Shown: positions 42,421-51,007 of the stretch, piece by piece
Layout: every line of letters starts with the position of its first letter
Position numbering within the stretch: position 1 is the stretch's first letter
Notes under the pieces: generated by a model
What the model was told of the DNA's origin: nothing
What the model saw: only the letters and a program-made list of their open reading frames with translations
Database searches by the model: none
Position numbers and translations under genes: made by a program
Origin: Haliscomenobacter sp033763495
GTDB taxonomy: Bacteria > Bacteroidota > Bacteroidia > Chitinophagales > Saprospiraceae
Reading direction: 5' to 3'
NCBI RefSeq assembly: GCF_033763495.1
Contig: NZ_JANRKL010000209.1
Coordinates: 1 to 64,000, forward strand
DNA length: 64,000 nucleotides

Positions 42421-44250
42421 CTAATTCATCGAAAACACCTTCTCCTTCCTTTCCCCAATCTGCTGCCGCCACATGGCATAATACAGCCCCTTTTCGGCCA
42501 GCAATTCCTCATGGGATCCCGTCTCTACGATATCCCCTTTCTCCAACACATAGATCCGATCAGCGTGCAGGATGGTGCTGAGGCGGTGCGCGATCAGCAA
42601 CGTAATCTGCCGGCCTTCGGCGCTGATTTCCCGGATGGTATCGGTGATTTCCTCCTCGGTGAGGGAGTCGAGGGCGGAGGTCGCTTCGTCGAACAGGAGC
42701 AGTTTGGGGATGCGCAGCAAGGCCCGAGCAATTGAGATGCGTTGTTTTTCGCCACCAGAGAGTTTGAGGCCACCTTCGCCGATGGTGGTGTCGAGGCCCT
42801 TTTCGGCACGAGCCAGCAGGGTGTTGCAGGAGGCTTTGGTCAATGCTCTTTGCAGGTCGGCTTCGGTAGCTGTGGGGTTCACAAAAAGTAGGTTCTCCCG
42901 GATGGTGCCGGAGAAGAGCTGCGTGTCTTGGGTAACAAAGCCAATTTGGCGGCGCAGGTCATCGAAGTGGATGGATTTTTCGTCGAGGTCATTGTAGAGA
43001 ATGCTGCCACTCTGCGGGCGGTACAACCCGACGAGGAGTTTCATCAAGGTAGTTTTGCCACTGCCGCTGGGGCCGACAAAGGCGATGGTTTCGCCCGTTT
43101 TCACCTGGAAACTGATGTCGTTGAGGGCATTTTGTTGCGCCGATTGGTGGCGGAAGCCCACGTGCCGGAACTCCAAGGTTTCGATGTCGCCCAGATGCTT
43201 GGGATGAGTGGGCTCGGACTCGGGCTGCTTTTTCATCAGGTTCTCAAAGTTATTGAGCGATGCCTCGGCTTCCCGGTAACTGAGGATGATGTTGCCAATT
43301 TCCTGCAAGGGGCCAAAGATGAAAAAGGAAAAGATCTGCATGGTCACGATTTCGCCCGGTGCCAATTGGCCCTTGTACACCAGCCACATGAGCATAAACA
43401 AGATGAGCTGCCGCAGGGTGTTGACAAAGGTACCCTGCACGAAGCTGATGCTGCGGATACGTTTCACCTTGGTGAGCTCCAGCTTGAGGATGTTGAAGGT
43501 ATTTTTATTGAGGCGTTCGACTTCTTGTTTGGTCAGACCAAGGCTTTTCATCAACTCGATGTTGCGCAGCGACTCGGTGGTGGCACCGGCCAGCGAGGTG
43601 GTTTGTTTGACAATGATCTTCTGGATGGCTTTCACTTTTTTGCTCAGGAGGTTGGACACCCAGGTGAGTAAAAAAATGCCGCCGAAGTAAATCACAGGCA
43701 AGCTCCAGTGTTTGTTGAACGCATACAGTGCCACGAAGACGATGCCCACAATGACTGGAAACAACACGTTGATGAAGGTGGAAATGAACTTCTCGGTGTC
43801 GGTGCGCACCTTTTGGAGGATGCCCAATGTTTCGCCGCTGCGCTGCTCTTCAAACTCCTGATAGGGCAGTTTCATGGCGTGCTGCAAGCCGTCGGTAAAG
43901 ATGGTAGCTCCGAATTTTTGGGTGATGAGGTTGAGGAAATAATCCTGAAAGGCCTTGGCGATGCGGCTGATCATGGCCACCGAAATGGAGCCGATCAGCA
44001 GCCACATGAGGCCGTAAACCATCACACTTTTGCCGGCCTGGTCGGTGACGTTCTCGTTGATGAACAGGAAGCGTTGCCAGTCGAAGGCACCCGGCGGGGT
44101 GGACGACACCTGGTGGTTGGAAGCCAAGGTGACCAATTTCCCAAAAATAATGGGGTCAATCAGCGAAAACCCGATGTTGATGGCAGCCAGTAGCAGTACC
44201 AGTATGACAAGCCAACGATAGGGGGCGAAATAGCGGAAAAGTAGTTTCAT
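42421..44250 (-). CDS. ABC exporter (fused membrane and ATPase domains)
   Basis: 609 residues from MKLLFRYFAPYRW (or 617 from an ATG eight codons upstream). Six-helix type I exporter domain to about residue 330, then the nucleotide-binding domain: Walker A GPSGSGKTTLMK, Q-loop IGFVTQDTQLFSG, signature LSGGEKQRISIARALL, Walker B LLLFDEATSALD and switch His in LIAHRLSTI. It would act as a homodimer exporting a lipid, peptide or drug. It lies inside the antitoxin-bracketed island; no exported substrate gene is obvious nearby. Confidence 0.92.
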   Translation of the reverse strand: MKLLFRYFAPYRWLVILVLLLAAINIGFSLIDPIIFGKLVTLASNHQVSSTPPGAFDWQRFLFINENVTDQAGKSVMVYGLMWLLIGSISVAMISRIAKAFQDYFLNLITQKFGATIFTDGLQHAMKLPYQEFEEQRSGETLGILQKVRTDTEKFISTFINVLFPVIVGIVFVALYAFNKHWSLPVIYFGGIFLLTWVSNLLSKKVKAIQKIIVKQTTSLAGATTESLRNIELMKSLGLTKQEVERLNKNTFNILKLELTKVKRIRSISFVQGTFVNTLRQLILFMLMWLVYKGQLAPGEIVTMQIFSFFIFGPLQEIGNIILSYREAEASLNNFENLMKKQPESEPTHPKHLGDIETLEFRHVGFRHQSAQQNALNDISFQVKTGETIAFVGPSGSGKTTLMKLLVGLYRPQSGSILYNDLDEKSIHFDDLRRQIGFVTQDTQLFSGTIRENLLFVNPTATEADLQRALTKASCNTLLARAEKGLDTTIGEGGLKLSGGEKQRISIARALLRIPKLLLFDEATSALDSLTEEEITDTIREISAEGRQITLLIAHRLSTILHADRIYVLEKGDIVETGSHEELLAEKGLYYAMWRQQIGERKEKVFSMN

Positions 44251-44342
44251 ATTGTAGGTGGTGGAGGTGTTCAAGTTGGTGAAAAGAAGATAAACACTTT
44301 ATTCGTTGCTCTGGTTTCAAGTGGTAGGGGGAAGGGTATTTA

Positions 44343-44957
44343 TTAATCTACCCTACGGTACACCAACTCAGCCGCCGTTTGCTGGCTGATGGCCCAAAGT
44401 AGTTTGTTTTGGACTACTTTGAAAAATTCGAGGGTCTTTTCGTCTTTGGGGTCGTAGTCGATGCTGGTGGTGTAGATGTCTTTGATTTTCTGGTAAAAAA
44501 AGCGCTCCGAGAGGCGGATTTCGCGAATGCGTTCTTGCAATTCGCTGAAGTAATTCATCGAAGTGCCCGACTTGAAACGCTCATCATTCAGGGCAAAACC
44601 TTTGATGATGTACTCCTTGAGCCGCTGAGTTGCCCAGATACGGAACTGGGTGCCTTGGGGGGATTTTACGCGGTAGCCGATGGAGATAATGACGTCGAGG
44701 TTATAGTGCTCCAATTCCCGTTCTACATGGCGGTTGCCTTCCTGCTGAACTATTCGGAATTTCCGAACAGTTGCCTCCGATTCTAATTCGCCCTCCTCAA
44801 ACACGTTTTTGATGTGCTCGCTGATGTTAGCCTTGGATTTTTGAAACAATTCGCAAAGCTGGCTCTGCGTAAGCCACACTGTTTCATCCTCTAGCCGCAC
44901 ATCGATTTTGATGTGGCCGTTTTGGTTTTGATAGATGAGGATTTCGCTGGTGTTCAT
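44343..44957 (-). CDS. RhuM-family protein, C-terminally truncated
   Basis: 204 residues. Family hallmarks: DETVWLTQSQLCELFQKSKANISEHIKNVFEEGEL, VRKFRIVQQEGNRHVERELEHYNLDVIISIGYRVKSPQGTQFRIWA, then the helical region ending AAELVYRRVD. RhuM proteins usually continue for over 100 residues past this point; here two stop codons (TAATAA) follow directly. The domain is of the KilA/virulence-associated type often in defence or mobile contexts. It may be a decaying gene or a shortened functional form. Confidence 0.8.
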   Translation of the reverse strand: MNTSEILIYQNQNGHIKIDVRLEDETVWLTQSQLCELFQKSKANISEHIKNVFEEGELESEATVRKFRIVQQEGNRHVERELEHYNLDVIISIGYRVKSPQGTQFRIWATQRLKEYIIKGFALNDERFKSGTSMNYFSELQERIREIRLSERFFYQKIKDIYTTSIDYDPKDEKTLEFFKVVQNKLLWAISQQTAAELVYRRVD

Positions 44958-44971
44958 TTGGTGTACTTGCT

Positions 44972-45823
44972 TTAAAGCTTTTCGATTTCTTCGTCGCTAA
45001 GCCCGGTCGCCTGTTTTATGTCCAAATTTGAAAGCCCCATCGATTTCAGGTTTTGAGCCACCTCGATTTTTCCCTTTTTTATCAAATCTTGTGCGTCGGC
45101 CATTTTGGTATGCTGGTCGCTGGCCAGGTCGCGAAGGTTTTTAAGGTATTTTTTATACTCTTTTGCGTCCTTTTCGTTCAATTTCATCTCGTCAAGGCGT
45201 TCGCTCGCCTCTTTCAAACCTTTCGCTGAAAAGTCAGTTTTGATCTCTGCGTTCTTAAAAAAATAAATCCATTCATCCAATTTGTCGTTTACGCGGTTGC
45301 TGAATTTACCAACCTTTATCACATAATACTCAGGGAATATCTCGTGGATATGGCTTTTTCGATACAACTCCATCTGCTTATCGGCAAGCGTTAAAATGTC
45401 GTTTTTATGGATGCCTTTAAACGTGGTTTTTCCATGATAAACGTAATCCTTCCCCTGCCCTAAATCAAAATAGGCAATGGTGATGGAAATCACTTTTTTC
45501 ACATCGGCGTATGGCTGTCCTTCTTTAATGTGTTCGGTAATGGCTTTGGATGTGCCGTAGAGCATCCGATGAAAATAATCGTATTCTTTGCTGTTTTGAA
45601 CCTCAATGATGACGAGTTCACCTTTCGCGTTTTCGACAAGAACATCCACCCGATTGAACTTGTCGTCCTCAGATTCTTTGTTGCTCTCGCTGTCGAGGAT
45701 TTGTTTGATTTTGATTTCTTCGCCGAGCAATTCTGACAAAAAACCTTCGAGGATGCCGAAGTTGGCTTTGTTGCGAAGCATTTTTTTCATCGCCCAGTCG
45801 AATCGAACCAGCTTTTTTGCCAT
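44972..45823 (-). CDS. Rpn-family PD-(D/E)XK nuclease
   Basis: 283 residues. N-terminus FDWAMKKMLRNKANFGILEGFLSELLGEEIKIKQIL and the nuclease core FNRVDVLVENAKGELVIIEVQNSKEYDYFHRMLYG (Asp and Glu-x-Gln positions) define the recombination-promoting nuclease/PDDEXK transposase-like family. The C-terminus (IEVAQNLKSMGLSNLDIKQATGLSDEEIEKL) is the usual helix-turn-helix-like tail. These nucleases occur in mobile or defence regions. It is 14 bases upstream of the truncated RhuM gene on the same strand. Confidence 0.87.
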   Translation of the reverse strand: MAKKLVRFDWAMKKMLRNKANFGILEGFLSELLGEEIKIKQILDSESNKESEDDKFNRVDVLVENAKGELVIIEVQNSKEYDYFHRMLYGTSKAITEHIKEGQPYADVKKVISITIAYFDLGQGKDYVYHGKTTFKGIHKNDILTLADKQMELYRKSHIHEIFPEYYVIKVGKFSNRVNDKLDEWIYFFKNAEIKTDFSAKGLKEASERLDEMKLNEKDAKEYKKYLKNLRDLASDQHTKMADAQDLIKKGKIEVAQNLKSMGLSNLDIKQATGLSDEEIEKL

Positions 45824-45969
45824 TGCGGTGAATTTTCAAACAAAGATAAGATGTTTTAGGGAGTAGGTGAGGGGAATTTTTTGTGTTGGGATTGGGGGAG
45901 TAAAGTTTTACTTTTCAAATTCGCGGCATTTAGAAGCAATTTCCAGGAGAAAATTATTTTACACGTTCT

Positions 45970-46869
45970 TCAGGTTTTATTTCTTCCAGTATTCATTAAA
46001 ATTCCGTTTTCATCAAATTCATAGACAAAATTTCCTAATGAGCGAATTTCTAAATTTTCATTCGTTGATGGTACCACTTTAAACCTTCCTTTATTTATCG
46101 TCTCAAATTGTTCTAGATTCACTCTCTGTCCATAATGACAAACAATCAACATGAAAAAATTAATTGTTCCATATTTTTCTCTGTGTAGGTCAATGAATTT
46201 ATTTTTAACTCCCTCTGGAGTATTTGCCAATGCCTCAAACTGCAAATTCACCTCATCAAAAATCTTGTCGTAATCTTCTCCCCAAAATATTTTGGCAACT
46301 CTTGCGTAATTTGCAACTAATTCAGGATTAATACTTTTAAAATGTCTTGCCCATTCACCTAACTCATTATCAAGCTTAAAACTTACCAATATTCCCTCAG
46401 CAAATGATAGGTTCACTCCCAATTTTTCTACCCTATATATGCCATTTTGCGAAGGATTGTCAATTTGCAGAACCCTGCTCAAAAAACCTATCTCGAATGA
46501 TTTTTCTTCAATTCCATCAAGGAGAATTCCCTTAATATTAATTATGTCATACTCTTCTTCAGGTTTGAATTTCTTCATGAATTCTTTAACCTTTTCACTA
46601 TCCAATTTACTGACATTGTCTTTTGCTAAAACGAAAATTATGTTATCAGTAAATATTTCTAAAACTACATGCCGAACAATTGATTTAGGGTTAAAATCAC
46701 CAAAATAAGAATATGCTTCAATTGGTTTGTAGCCTAAATGCCGAGTTATGCCATTAATTGATTTATCTTCAATTTCGTCCTTTAGCTCTATGTATTCCCG
46801 GCCATGTGGAACAAATATTCCACTTGATTTTTTAGTCTTTAGAAATGAAAGAAAATTCTTCATGTTCAA
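45970..46869 (-). CDS. unrecognised partner of the TIR protein
   Basis: 299 residues, soluble, no signal or TM helix. Its ATG overlaps the TIR gene stop (46866-46869), so the two are translationally coupled. Visible features are a mixed alpha/beta N-terminal part (FGDFNPKSIVRHVVLEIFTDNIIFVLAKDN) and a helical C-terminal part (FKSINPELVANYARVAKIFWGEDYDKIFDEVNLQFEALANTPEGV). No enzyme motif is evident. It is unusually AT-rich like its partner. It could sense a trigger, bind the TIR domain or act as its immunity/regulator. Confidence 0.7.
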   Translation of the reverse strand: MNMKNFLSFLKTKKSSGIFVPHGREYIELKDEIEDKSINGITRHLGYKPIEAYSYFGDFNPKSIVRHVVLEIFTDNIIFVLAKDNVSKLDSEKVKEFMKKFKPEEEYDIINIKGILLDGIEEKSFEIGFLSRVLQIDNPSQNGIYRVEKLGVNLSFAEGILVSFKLDNELGEWARHFKSINPELVANYARVAKIFWGEDYDKIFDEVNLQFEALANTPEGVKNKFIDLHREKYGTINFFMLIVCHYGQRVNLEQFETINKGRFKVVPSTNENLEIRSLGNFVYEFDENGILMNTGRNKT

Positions 46870-47582
46870 TTATAATTTTCTCTTTCTTCTAGAATTTTTA
46901 TGATTTCAAGAATAGAATAAACGATTTGATTGGTTTCCATTGTATAACTTTCTCTAGTAATTATTCCTAAAATATTTTCTTTTGAGACCCGATTGTATTT
47001 AGATGAAGTTAAAAGGCAAGTATTATAGAGGTCATCATTTTTATCTTTGACAATCTCCATCAATAATCTTAATGCCGTTTCTATTTGGCCTTTCGATATG
47101 GAATTTCGTAAATCTTGAAAATTGGGATTTTCCTTTTTCTTAATTTCAGAAATTATATTGGCTTGTTTTTGTAGATGACGGATTAGCTTATCTAAACCAT
47201 TATCATCAAAAATGTTTACTGCTTGGTAATCTCTTAGGTTAATTGTTCCTACTGTTATGTTTGGCAATTCAACATTGTCAATTAAAGCCGGAATAAAATA
47301 AATAACATCAGGAGACTTTTGTTCAAGCTCATTTAGGGCAAGTCTTAATTCTTTTTGAATGTATCCAGTTTTAGACACACTGTGCTTGGATAAACAAGCC
47401 ATGAAAAATCTTGCATTTTTTATAGCCTCCTTTATTTTATCATCCCATTTTACGCCAGGCATTAAATCTTCTTCATCTAACCAAGGCTCTAGGCCATTTT
47501 CCTTAAGCGTTCTATACAACTTTCTAACCCTCTCTTTATCCTCCGAGGCATGTGCTAAAAAAATTGCTTTATTCCAGTTCAT
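46866..47582 (-). CDS. TIR-domain effector with EAD11-like adaptor domain
   Basis: 238 residues, cytoplasmic. TIR domain about 1-135: KAIFLAHASEDKERVRKLYRTL, the box PWLDEEDLMPGVKW and GYIQKELR with candidate catalytic Glu78; TIR enzymes of this type cleave or cyclise NAD+. The last 85 residues (NFQDLRNSISKGQIETALRLL, then YNTCLLTSSKYNRV, ESYTMETNQIVYSILEIIKIL) match the pattern of effector-associated domain EAD11, a death-like adaptor that pairs with a matching copy on a partner. It is followed, overlapping, by a 299-residue unknown. The region is about 22% G+C over 46861-46980, far below flanking genes, which suggests acquisition. Confidence 0.85.
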   Translation of the reverse strand: MNWNKAIFLAHASEDKERVRKLYRTLKENGLEPWLDEEDLMPGVKWDDKIKEAIKNARFFMACLSKHSVSKTGYIQKELRLALNELEQKSPDVIYFIPALIDNVELPNITVGTINLRDYQAVNIFDDNGLDKLIRHLQKQANIISEIKKKENPNFQDLRNSISKGQIETALRLLMEIVKDKNDDLYNTCLLTSSKYNRVSKENILGIITRESYTMETNQIVYSILEIIKILEERENYN

Positions 47583-47791
47583 TCCATTTTGTTTTTACAC
47601 AATTGAGCAGAACAAGGGTACTACCTCATATCCCAATTTATTTTCTCACTCCAAGTTGTGTGTGTTTTTACGTAGTCAGCATTTCTATTGGTATAAATGC
47701 CGACAAATATTTAATTGAAACACAATATAAGCTTTCGTGCTTATTTATGCAAGCAAATGGTTAAGCACCACTTGCCCGATATGTACCATAG

Positions 47792-48007
47792 TTACAAATC
47801 CCGCCATACTTCATCTTCTATTGAGTTATTCCAATCTTTCGCCAATACCGTTTCACTCGCAAAATGAGTCACGATCAAATTATCCTCCTCATGGCGGCGT
47901 AAAACATGCAGCAAAAGCTGATGCTGTTCGGCTTTGGAAAGCTGATCAACGGCATCAAGCAACTGAGCAAAAGTGATTTGTATAGGGATGGACAAATTAT
48001 CTGTCAT
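47792..48007 (-). CDS. orphan antitoxin (copy 2)
   Basis: 71 residues from MTDNLSIPIQ, differing at only a few positions from copy 1 at 41917-42132 (for example IDQLSKPEQ becomes VDQLSKAEQ). After the stop the sequence reads MAGFV, the toxin's first five codons, then a different tail that ends after 20 codons, so the toxin is missing. The upstream promoter is conserved. The orphan could neutralise the remaining toxin from copy 1. Confidence 0.82.
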   Translation of the reverse strand: MTDNLSIPIQITFAQLLDAVDQLSKAEQHQLLLHVLRRHEEDNLIVTHFASETVLAKDWNNSIEDEVWRDL

Positions 48008-48022
48008 TGGTATCATTTCATA

Positions 48023-48053
48023 CAAAAATAAGTAAAAACCCCACGCCTCGCAA
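48023..48053 (-). promoter_or_regulatory. promoter of antitoxin copy 2
   Basis: TTG (48053-48051), 20 bases, TATTTTTG (48030-48023) on the minus strand; same arrangement as 42148-42178. Confidence 0.68.
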
Positions 48054-48134
48054 TTTTTTCTCCCCAACAAAAAAATGCCAGCCGAACTCCCGCTCAGCTG
48101 GCACCCTCAATTCATATCTAAACTCAAAAATCTT

Positions 48135-49973
48135 CTACCTTTCCTCCGCCAATCCCCATTTCTCAGGAGACCGCCACAGTGCCGAGAGCAACAATTCCCG
48201 CATGAACAGGAATTCCTTCGGCAATTTATCATAAGCGGTAGCGAACAATTCTTCGTGGTTGATGACCTCTTTTTTCCAGGCTTCGCGGTCGATGGACATG
48301 ATCTTATCGAAGTCCTCCTGGGTAAAGTCGGTGAGTCCTTCCCAGTCCAGGTCTTGGTAGCGGGGCATCCAGCCGATGGGGCTCTCCACTGCTGAAGCGC
48401 GGCCTTTGACGCGGTCGATGACCCATTTCAGCACCCGCATGTTTTCCCCAAAGCCAGGCCAAATGAAGTCGCCATTTTCGTCTTTGCGGAACCAGTTGAC
48501 CCCAAAAATCCGGGGAGCATTGGGCAAGTCGCGGCCATAATCCAGCCAGTGGTTGAAATAATCGCCCAGGTGGTAACCCAGGAAGGGCAACATGGCGTAT
48601 GGGTCGCGGCGCACCTTGCCAATTTCACCAAAAGCGGCAGCAGTCATTTCTGAGCCCATGGTAGCGGCGAGGTAAACGCCAAAGTTCCAGTTGAACGATT
48701 GCACCACCAGCGGAACCGTGGTACTGCGGCGCCCCCCGAAAATAAAGGCACCAATGGGTACACCTTCGGGGTTGTCCCACTCACTGTCGATGGCCGGATT
48801 TTGGCCAGAGGGGGCGGTGAAACGCGAATTGGGGTGCGCACAAGGTTTCCCACTAGTTGGATCCCAAGGTTGTTTGCGCCAGTCGATCAGGTTGGCAGGT
48901 GGTGTTTTGCTCATGCCTTCCCACCAGATGTCACCATCGGGAGTAACCCCCACGTTGGTGAAAATGGTATTTTTGGAAAGCGCCGCCATGGCGTTAGGGT
49001 TGGTCTTGAAGTTGGTTCCCGGAGCTACACCGAAGTAACCCGCTTCGGGGTTGATGGCGTAGAGTCGGCCCCCTTCACCCCGGTGAATCCAGGCAATATC
49101 GTCACCCACTGTCGTGATTTTCCAGCCTTCCATGGCATCCGGCGGAATCATCATGGCGAAGTTGGTTTTGCCACAAGCACTAGGGAAAGCTGCGGCCACG
49201 TAGGTTTTTTCGCCTTCAGGCGATTCAGCCCCCAGAATGAGCATGTGCTCGGCCAACCAGTGCTCCGCCCGCCCAATGGACGAAGCAATGCGCAAAGCAA
49301 AACATTTTTTGCCCAGGAGGGCGTTGCCACCGTATCCACTGCCGTAGGAAACGATCGAACGCTCTTCGGGGTAGTGCACGATGTATTTTACGGTAGGATT
49401 ACAAGGCCAGGAACTGTCCTCTTGATCCGGGGTCAAAGGTGCGCCTACCGTGTGCAAACACTTGACGTAATCTTCTTTTGCTTCGATGAGCTTCAGAGCA
49501 GGAGTACCCATGCGGGTCATGATGCGCATGTTGGCCACTACGTATTCCGAGTCGGTAATCTGGACGCCGTAACGGGATAATTCTGAGCCCAAAGGCCCCA
49601 TGCAGAAGGGAATGATGTACATCGTCCGACCCTTCATGCAGCCTTTGAGCAGAGGGTCTAGGGTCTTTTTCATTTGTTTGGGCTCCACCCAGTTGTTGGT
49701 AGGACCTGCATCCGAGCGGTTGATGCTACAAATGTAGGTGCGGTCTTCTACGCGAGCTACATCGCTGGGATCGCTGAAACAAGCGAAACTATTGGGCCAT
49801 TTTTCGGGATTGAGGCGGATGAAGGTCCCTTTTTCGACCAGTTTTTCGGTCATGGTATTGTACTCCGCTTCTGATCCGTCGCAGAGGTGCACCTCGTCGG
49901 GTTGGCAGAGCTCGATCGTTTTTTCGAGCCAGCGCTTGAGTTCCTTGAAGGAACCGCTGTATGGGTTTTTCAT
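48135..49973 (-). CDS. pckG: phosphoenolpyruvate carboxykinase (GTP)
   Basis: 612 residues from MKNPYSGSFKELKRW (620 if the ATG eight codons upstream is used). Catalyses oxaloacetate + GTP to PEP + CO2 + GDP, the first committed step of gluconeogenesis, and can run in reverse for anaplerosis. GTP-class motifs: the P-loop FPSACGKTNFAMM with the hyper-reactive Cys, GDDIAWIHRGEGGRLYAINPEAGYFGVAPGT for metal and substrate, and FIFGGRRSTTVP. A normal-length cytoplasmic enzyme. Confidence 0.95.
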   Translation of the reverse strand: MKNPYSGSFKELKRWLEKTIELCQPDEVHLCDGSEAEYNTMTEKLVEKGTFIRLNPEKWPNSFACFSDPSDVARVEDRTYICSINRSDAGPTNNWVEPKQMKKTLDPLLKGCMKGRTMYIIPFCMGPLGSELSRYGVQITDSEYVVANMRIMTRMGTPALKLIEAKEDYVKCLHTVGAPLTPDQEDSSWPCNPTVKYIVHYPEERSIVSYGSGYGGNALLGKKCFALRIASSIGRAEHWLAEHMLILGAESPEGEKTYVAAAFPSACGKTNFAMMIPPDAMEGWKITTVGDDIAWIHRGEGGRLYAINPEAGYFGVAPGTNFKTNPNAMAALSKNTIFTNVGVTPDGDIWWEGMSKTPPANLIDWRKQPWDPTSGKPCAHPNSRFTAPSGQNPAIDSEWDNPEGVPIGAFIFGGRRSTTVPLVVQSFNWNFGVYLAATMGSEMTAAAFGEIGKVRRDPYAMLPFLGYHLGDYFNHWLDYGRDLPNAPRIFGVNWFRKDENGDFIWPGFGENMRVLKWVIDRVKGRASAVESPIGWMPRYQDLDWEGLTDFTQEDFDKIMSIDREAWKKEVINHEELFATAYDKLPKEFLFMRELLLSALWRSPEKWGLAEER

Positions 49974-50073
49974 GGTTAATGCTTCTTCCTGTAACATGTC
50001 AATGCCTATTTTGGGTTAGAAAATATGGTAAGGCTGACGGTCCAGGAAGAAATTTGGTTAGGGAAAATCGTAG

Positions 50074-50133
50074 GGGCGACACTCGCGGTCGCCCTCGTAA
50101 GACTGACCACAAAACGGCAACCGCGAGGGTTGC
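50074..50133. repeat. two hairpins with complementary loops
   Basis: GGGCGAC/GTCGCCC (50074-50094) and GCAACC/GGTTGC (50117-50133) form separate stems. The first loop region CTCGCGGT is complementary to ACCGCGAG in the second, so a kissing or alternative pairing is possible. The second hairpin starts 2 bases beyond the OmpH-like gene stop and both lie upstream of pckG. Confidence 0.5.
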
Positions 50134-50135
50134 TG

Positions 50136-50720
50136 CTACTGTTTGGCGTTCAATTTTTCCAGTACCTCCTTGGTGATGTCGAGGCTATCATTGACCATCA
50201 ATACCCCGGTTCCTGGACCGTAATTCAGAATAAAATCATACCCTTTTTCCTTGCGGATGGCGGTGAGCAGTTCTTTTACCCGCTTTTCCAGATTTTCTTG
50301 CAATTTTTGGCGTTCGTCCAGCAGTTGTTTTGACATGTTTTCTTGCTGAGCAACCAGGTTTTGTTGCTTTTGCATGAGGCGTTGTTGTTCCTTCTGGATT
50401 TGCGCTGGTGCCCACTGACCAGACTGGGCCTTTTGTTCGGCAGCGATCAACTCTTGTTGCAAAGAGCGACCACGACTGGCCAGGGTACTTTCCATACCTT
50501 TGCTACGGGTCTCCAATGCTTTTAAATCAGCCTGAAAAACCGCGTACTTGTTCAGCAGACTGTCGCCATTGACGTACACAATCTTAGGCGTTTCCTCTGT
50601 TGCGCTAACTTCAGTGGTTTTTTTCTTTGGACCTGATGCAGCGTTGCTGAAATGTGCAAAAAACAGGTAACCGACGGCTACCAACAATATCCATGTCAGT
50701 ACTGATGTGATGTTTTTCAT
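50136..50720 (-). CDS. OmpH/Skp-like protein with N-terminal membrane anchor
   Basis: 194 residues. One N-terminal hydrophobic helix (ITSVLTWILLVAVGYLFFAHF), then strand KIVYVNGDSLLNKYAVFQ and a long charged coiled coil (about 70-165) ending in the second strand DFILNYGPGTGVLMVNDSLDITKEVLEKLN. This is the Skp prefoldin-like layout of periplasmic chaperones for outer-membrane proteins; here it appears membrane-tethered and not cleaved. It precedes pckG on the same strand. Confidence 0.85.
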   Translation of the reverse strand: MKNITSVLTWILLVAVGYLFFAHFSNAASGPKKKTTEVSATEETPKIVYVNGDSLLNKYAVFQADLKALETRSKGMESTLASRGRSLQQELIAAEQKAQSGQWAPAQIQKEQQRLMQKQQNLVAQQENMSKQLLDERQKLQENLEKRVKELLTAIRKEKGYDFILNYGPGTGVLMVNDSLDITKEVLEKLNAKQ

Positions 50721-50895
50721 TAATGGCTGTTTTGATTTTGAATAAACAAAGGCAAAACTGCCATTATTTTTGGAAAAAAACCAAGAAAGTAAAGGTTTTG
50801 CATGAAATCAAGGGCAAGATCGGGCAAGCCTGGGTCGGGGAAGATGACGATTGTCAATTAAAAAAATAAATCTTGTCAATGCTTTTCAAGGCTAC

Positions 50896-51007
50896 CAAGT
50901 AGTGGAGCAAAAATAAATGTTCATTTTTCTTGAGCCAAACATGAGTCATCCCGAATTTTTGGGATGACTCATGTTTGGCAAAATGAACAATTTATTTTTT
51001 TCGTCCT
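50896..51007. repeat. palindromic element with asymmetric TCTTGA insertion (copy A)
   Basis: About 112 bases. The core stem GCCAAACATGAGTCATCCC (50934-50952) pairs perfectly with 50961-50979; outside it AAAATAAATGTTCATTTT pairs with the far right arm, but only the left arm contains the six bases TCTTGA. The element opens with CAAGTAGTGG. The same outer sequence, insertion and CAAGTAGTGG occur in reverse orientation at 58835-58956. The right end touches the stop codon of the DUF2490 gene. Confidence 0.8.

Noticed and set aside
44972..45823. Calling the Rpn nuclease gene an insertion sequence
   Set aside because: No terminal inverted repeats or target duplications are visible around it; the family resembles transposases in name only.
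50896..51007. Calling this element a simple intrinsic terminator
   Set aside because: The arms exceed 40 bases, contain a conserved one-sided insertion and recur in reverse orientation 8 kb away upstream of another gene.
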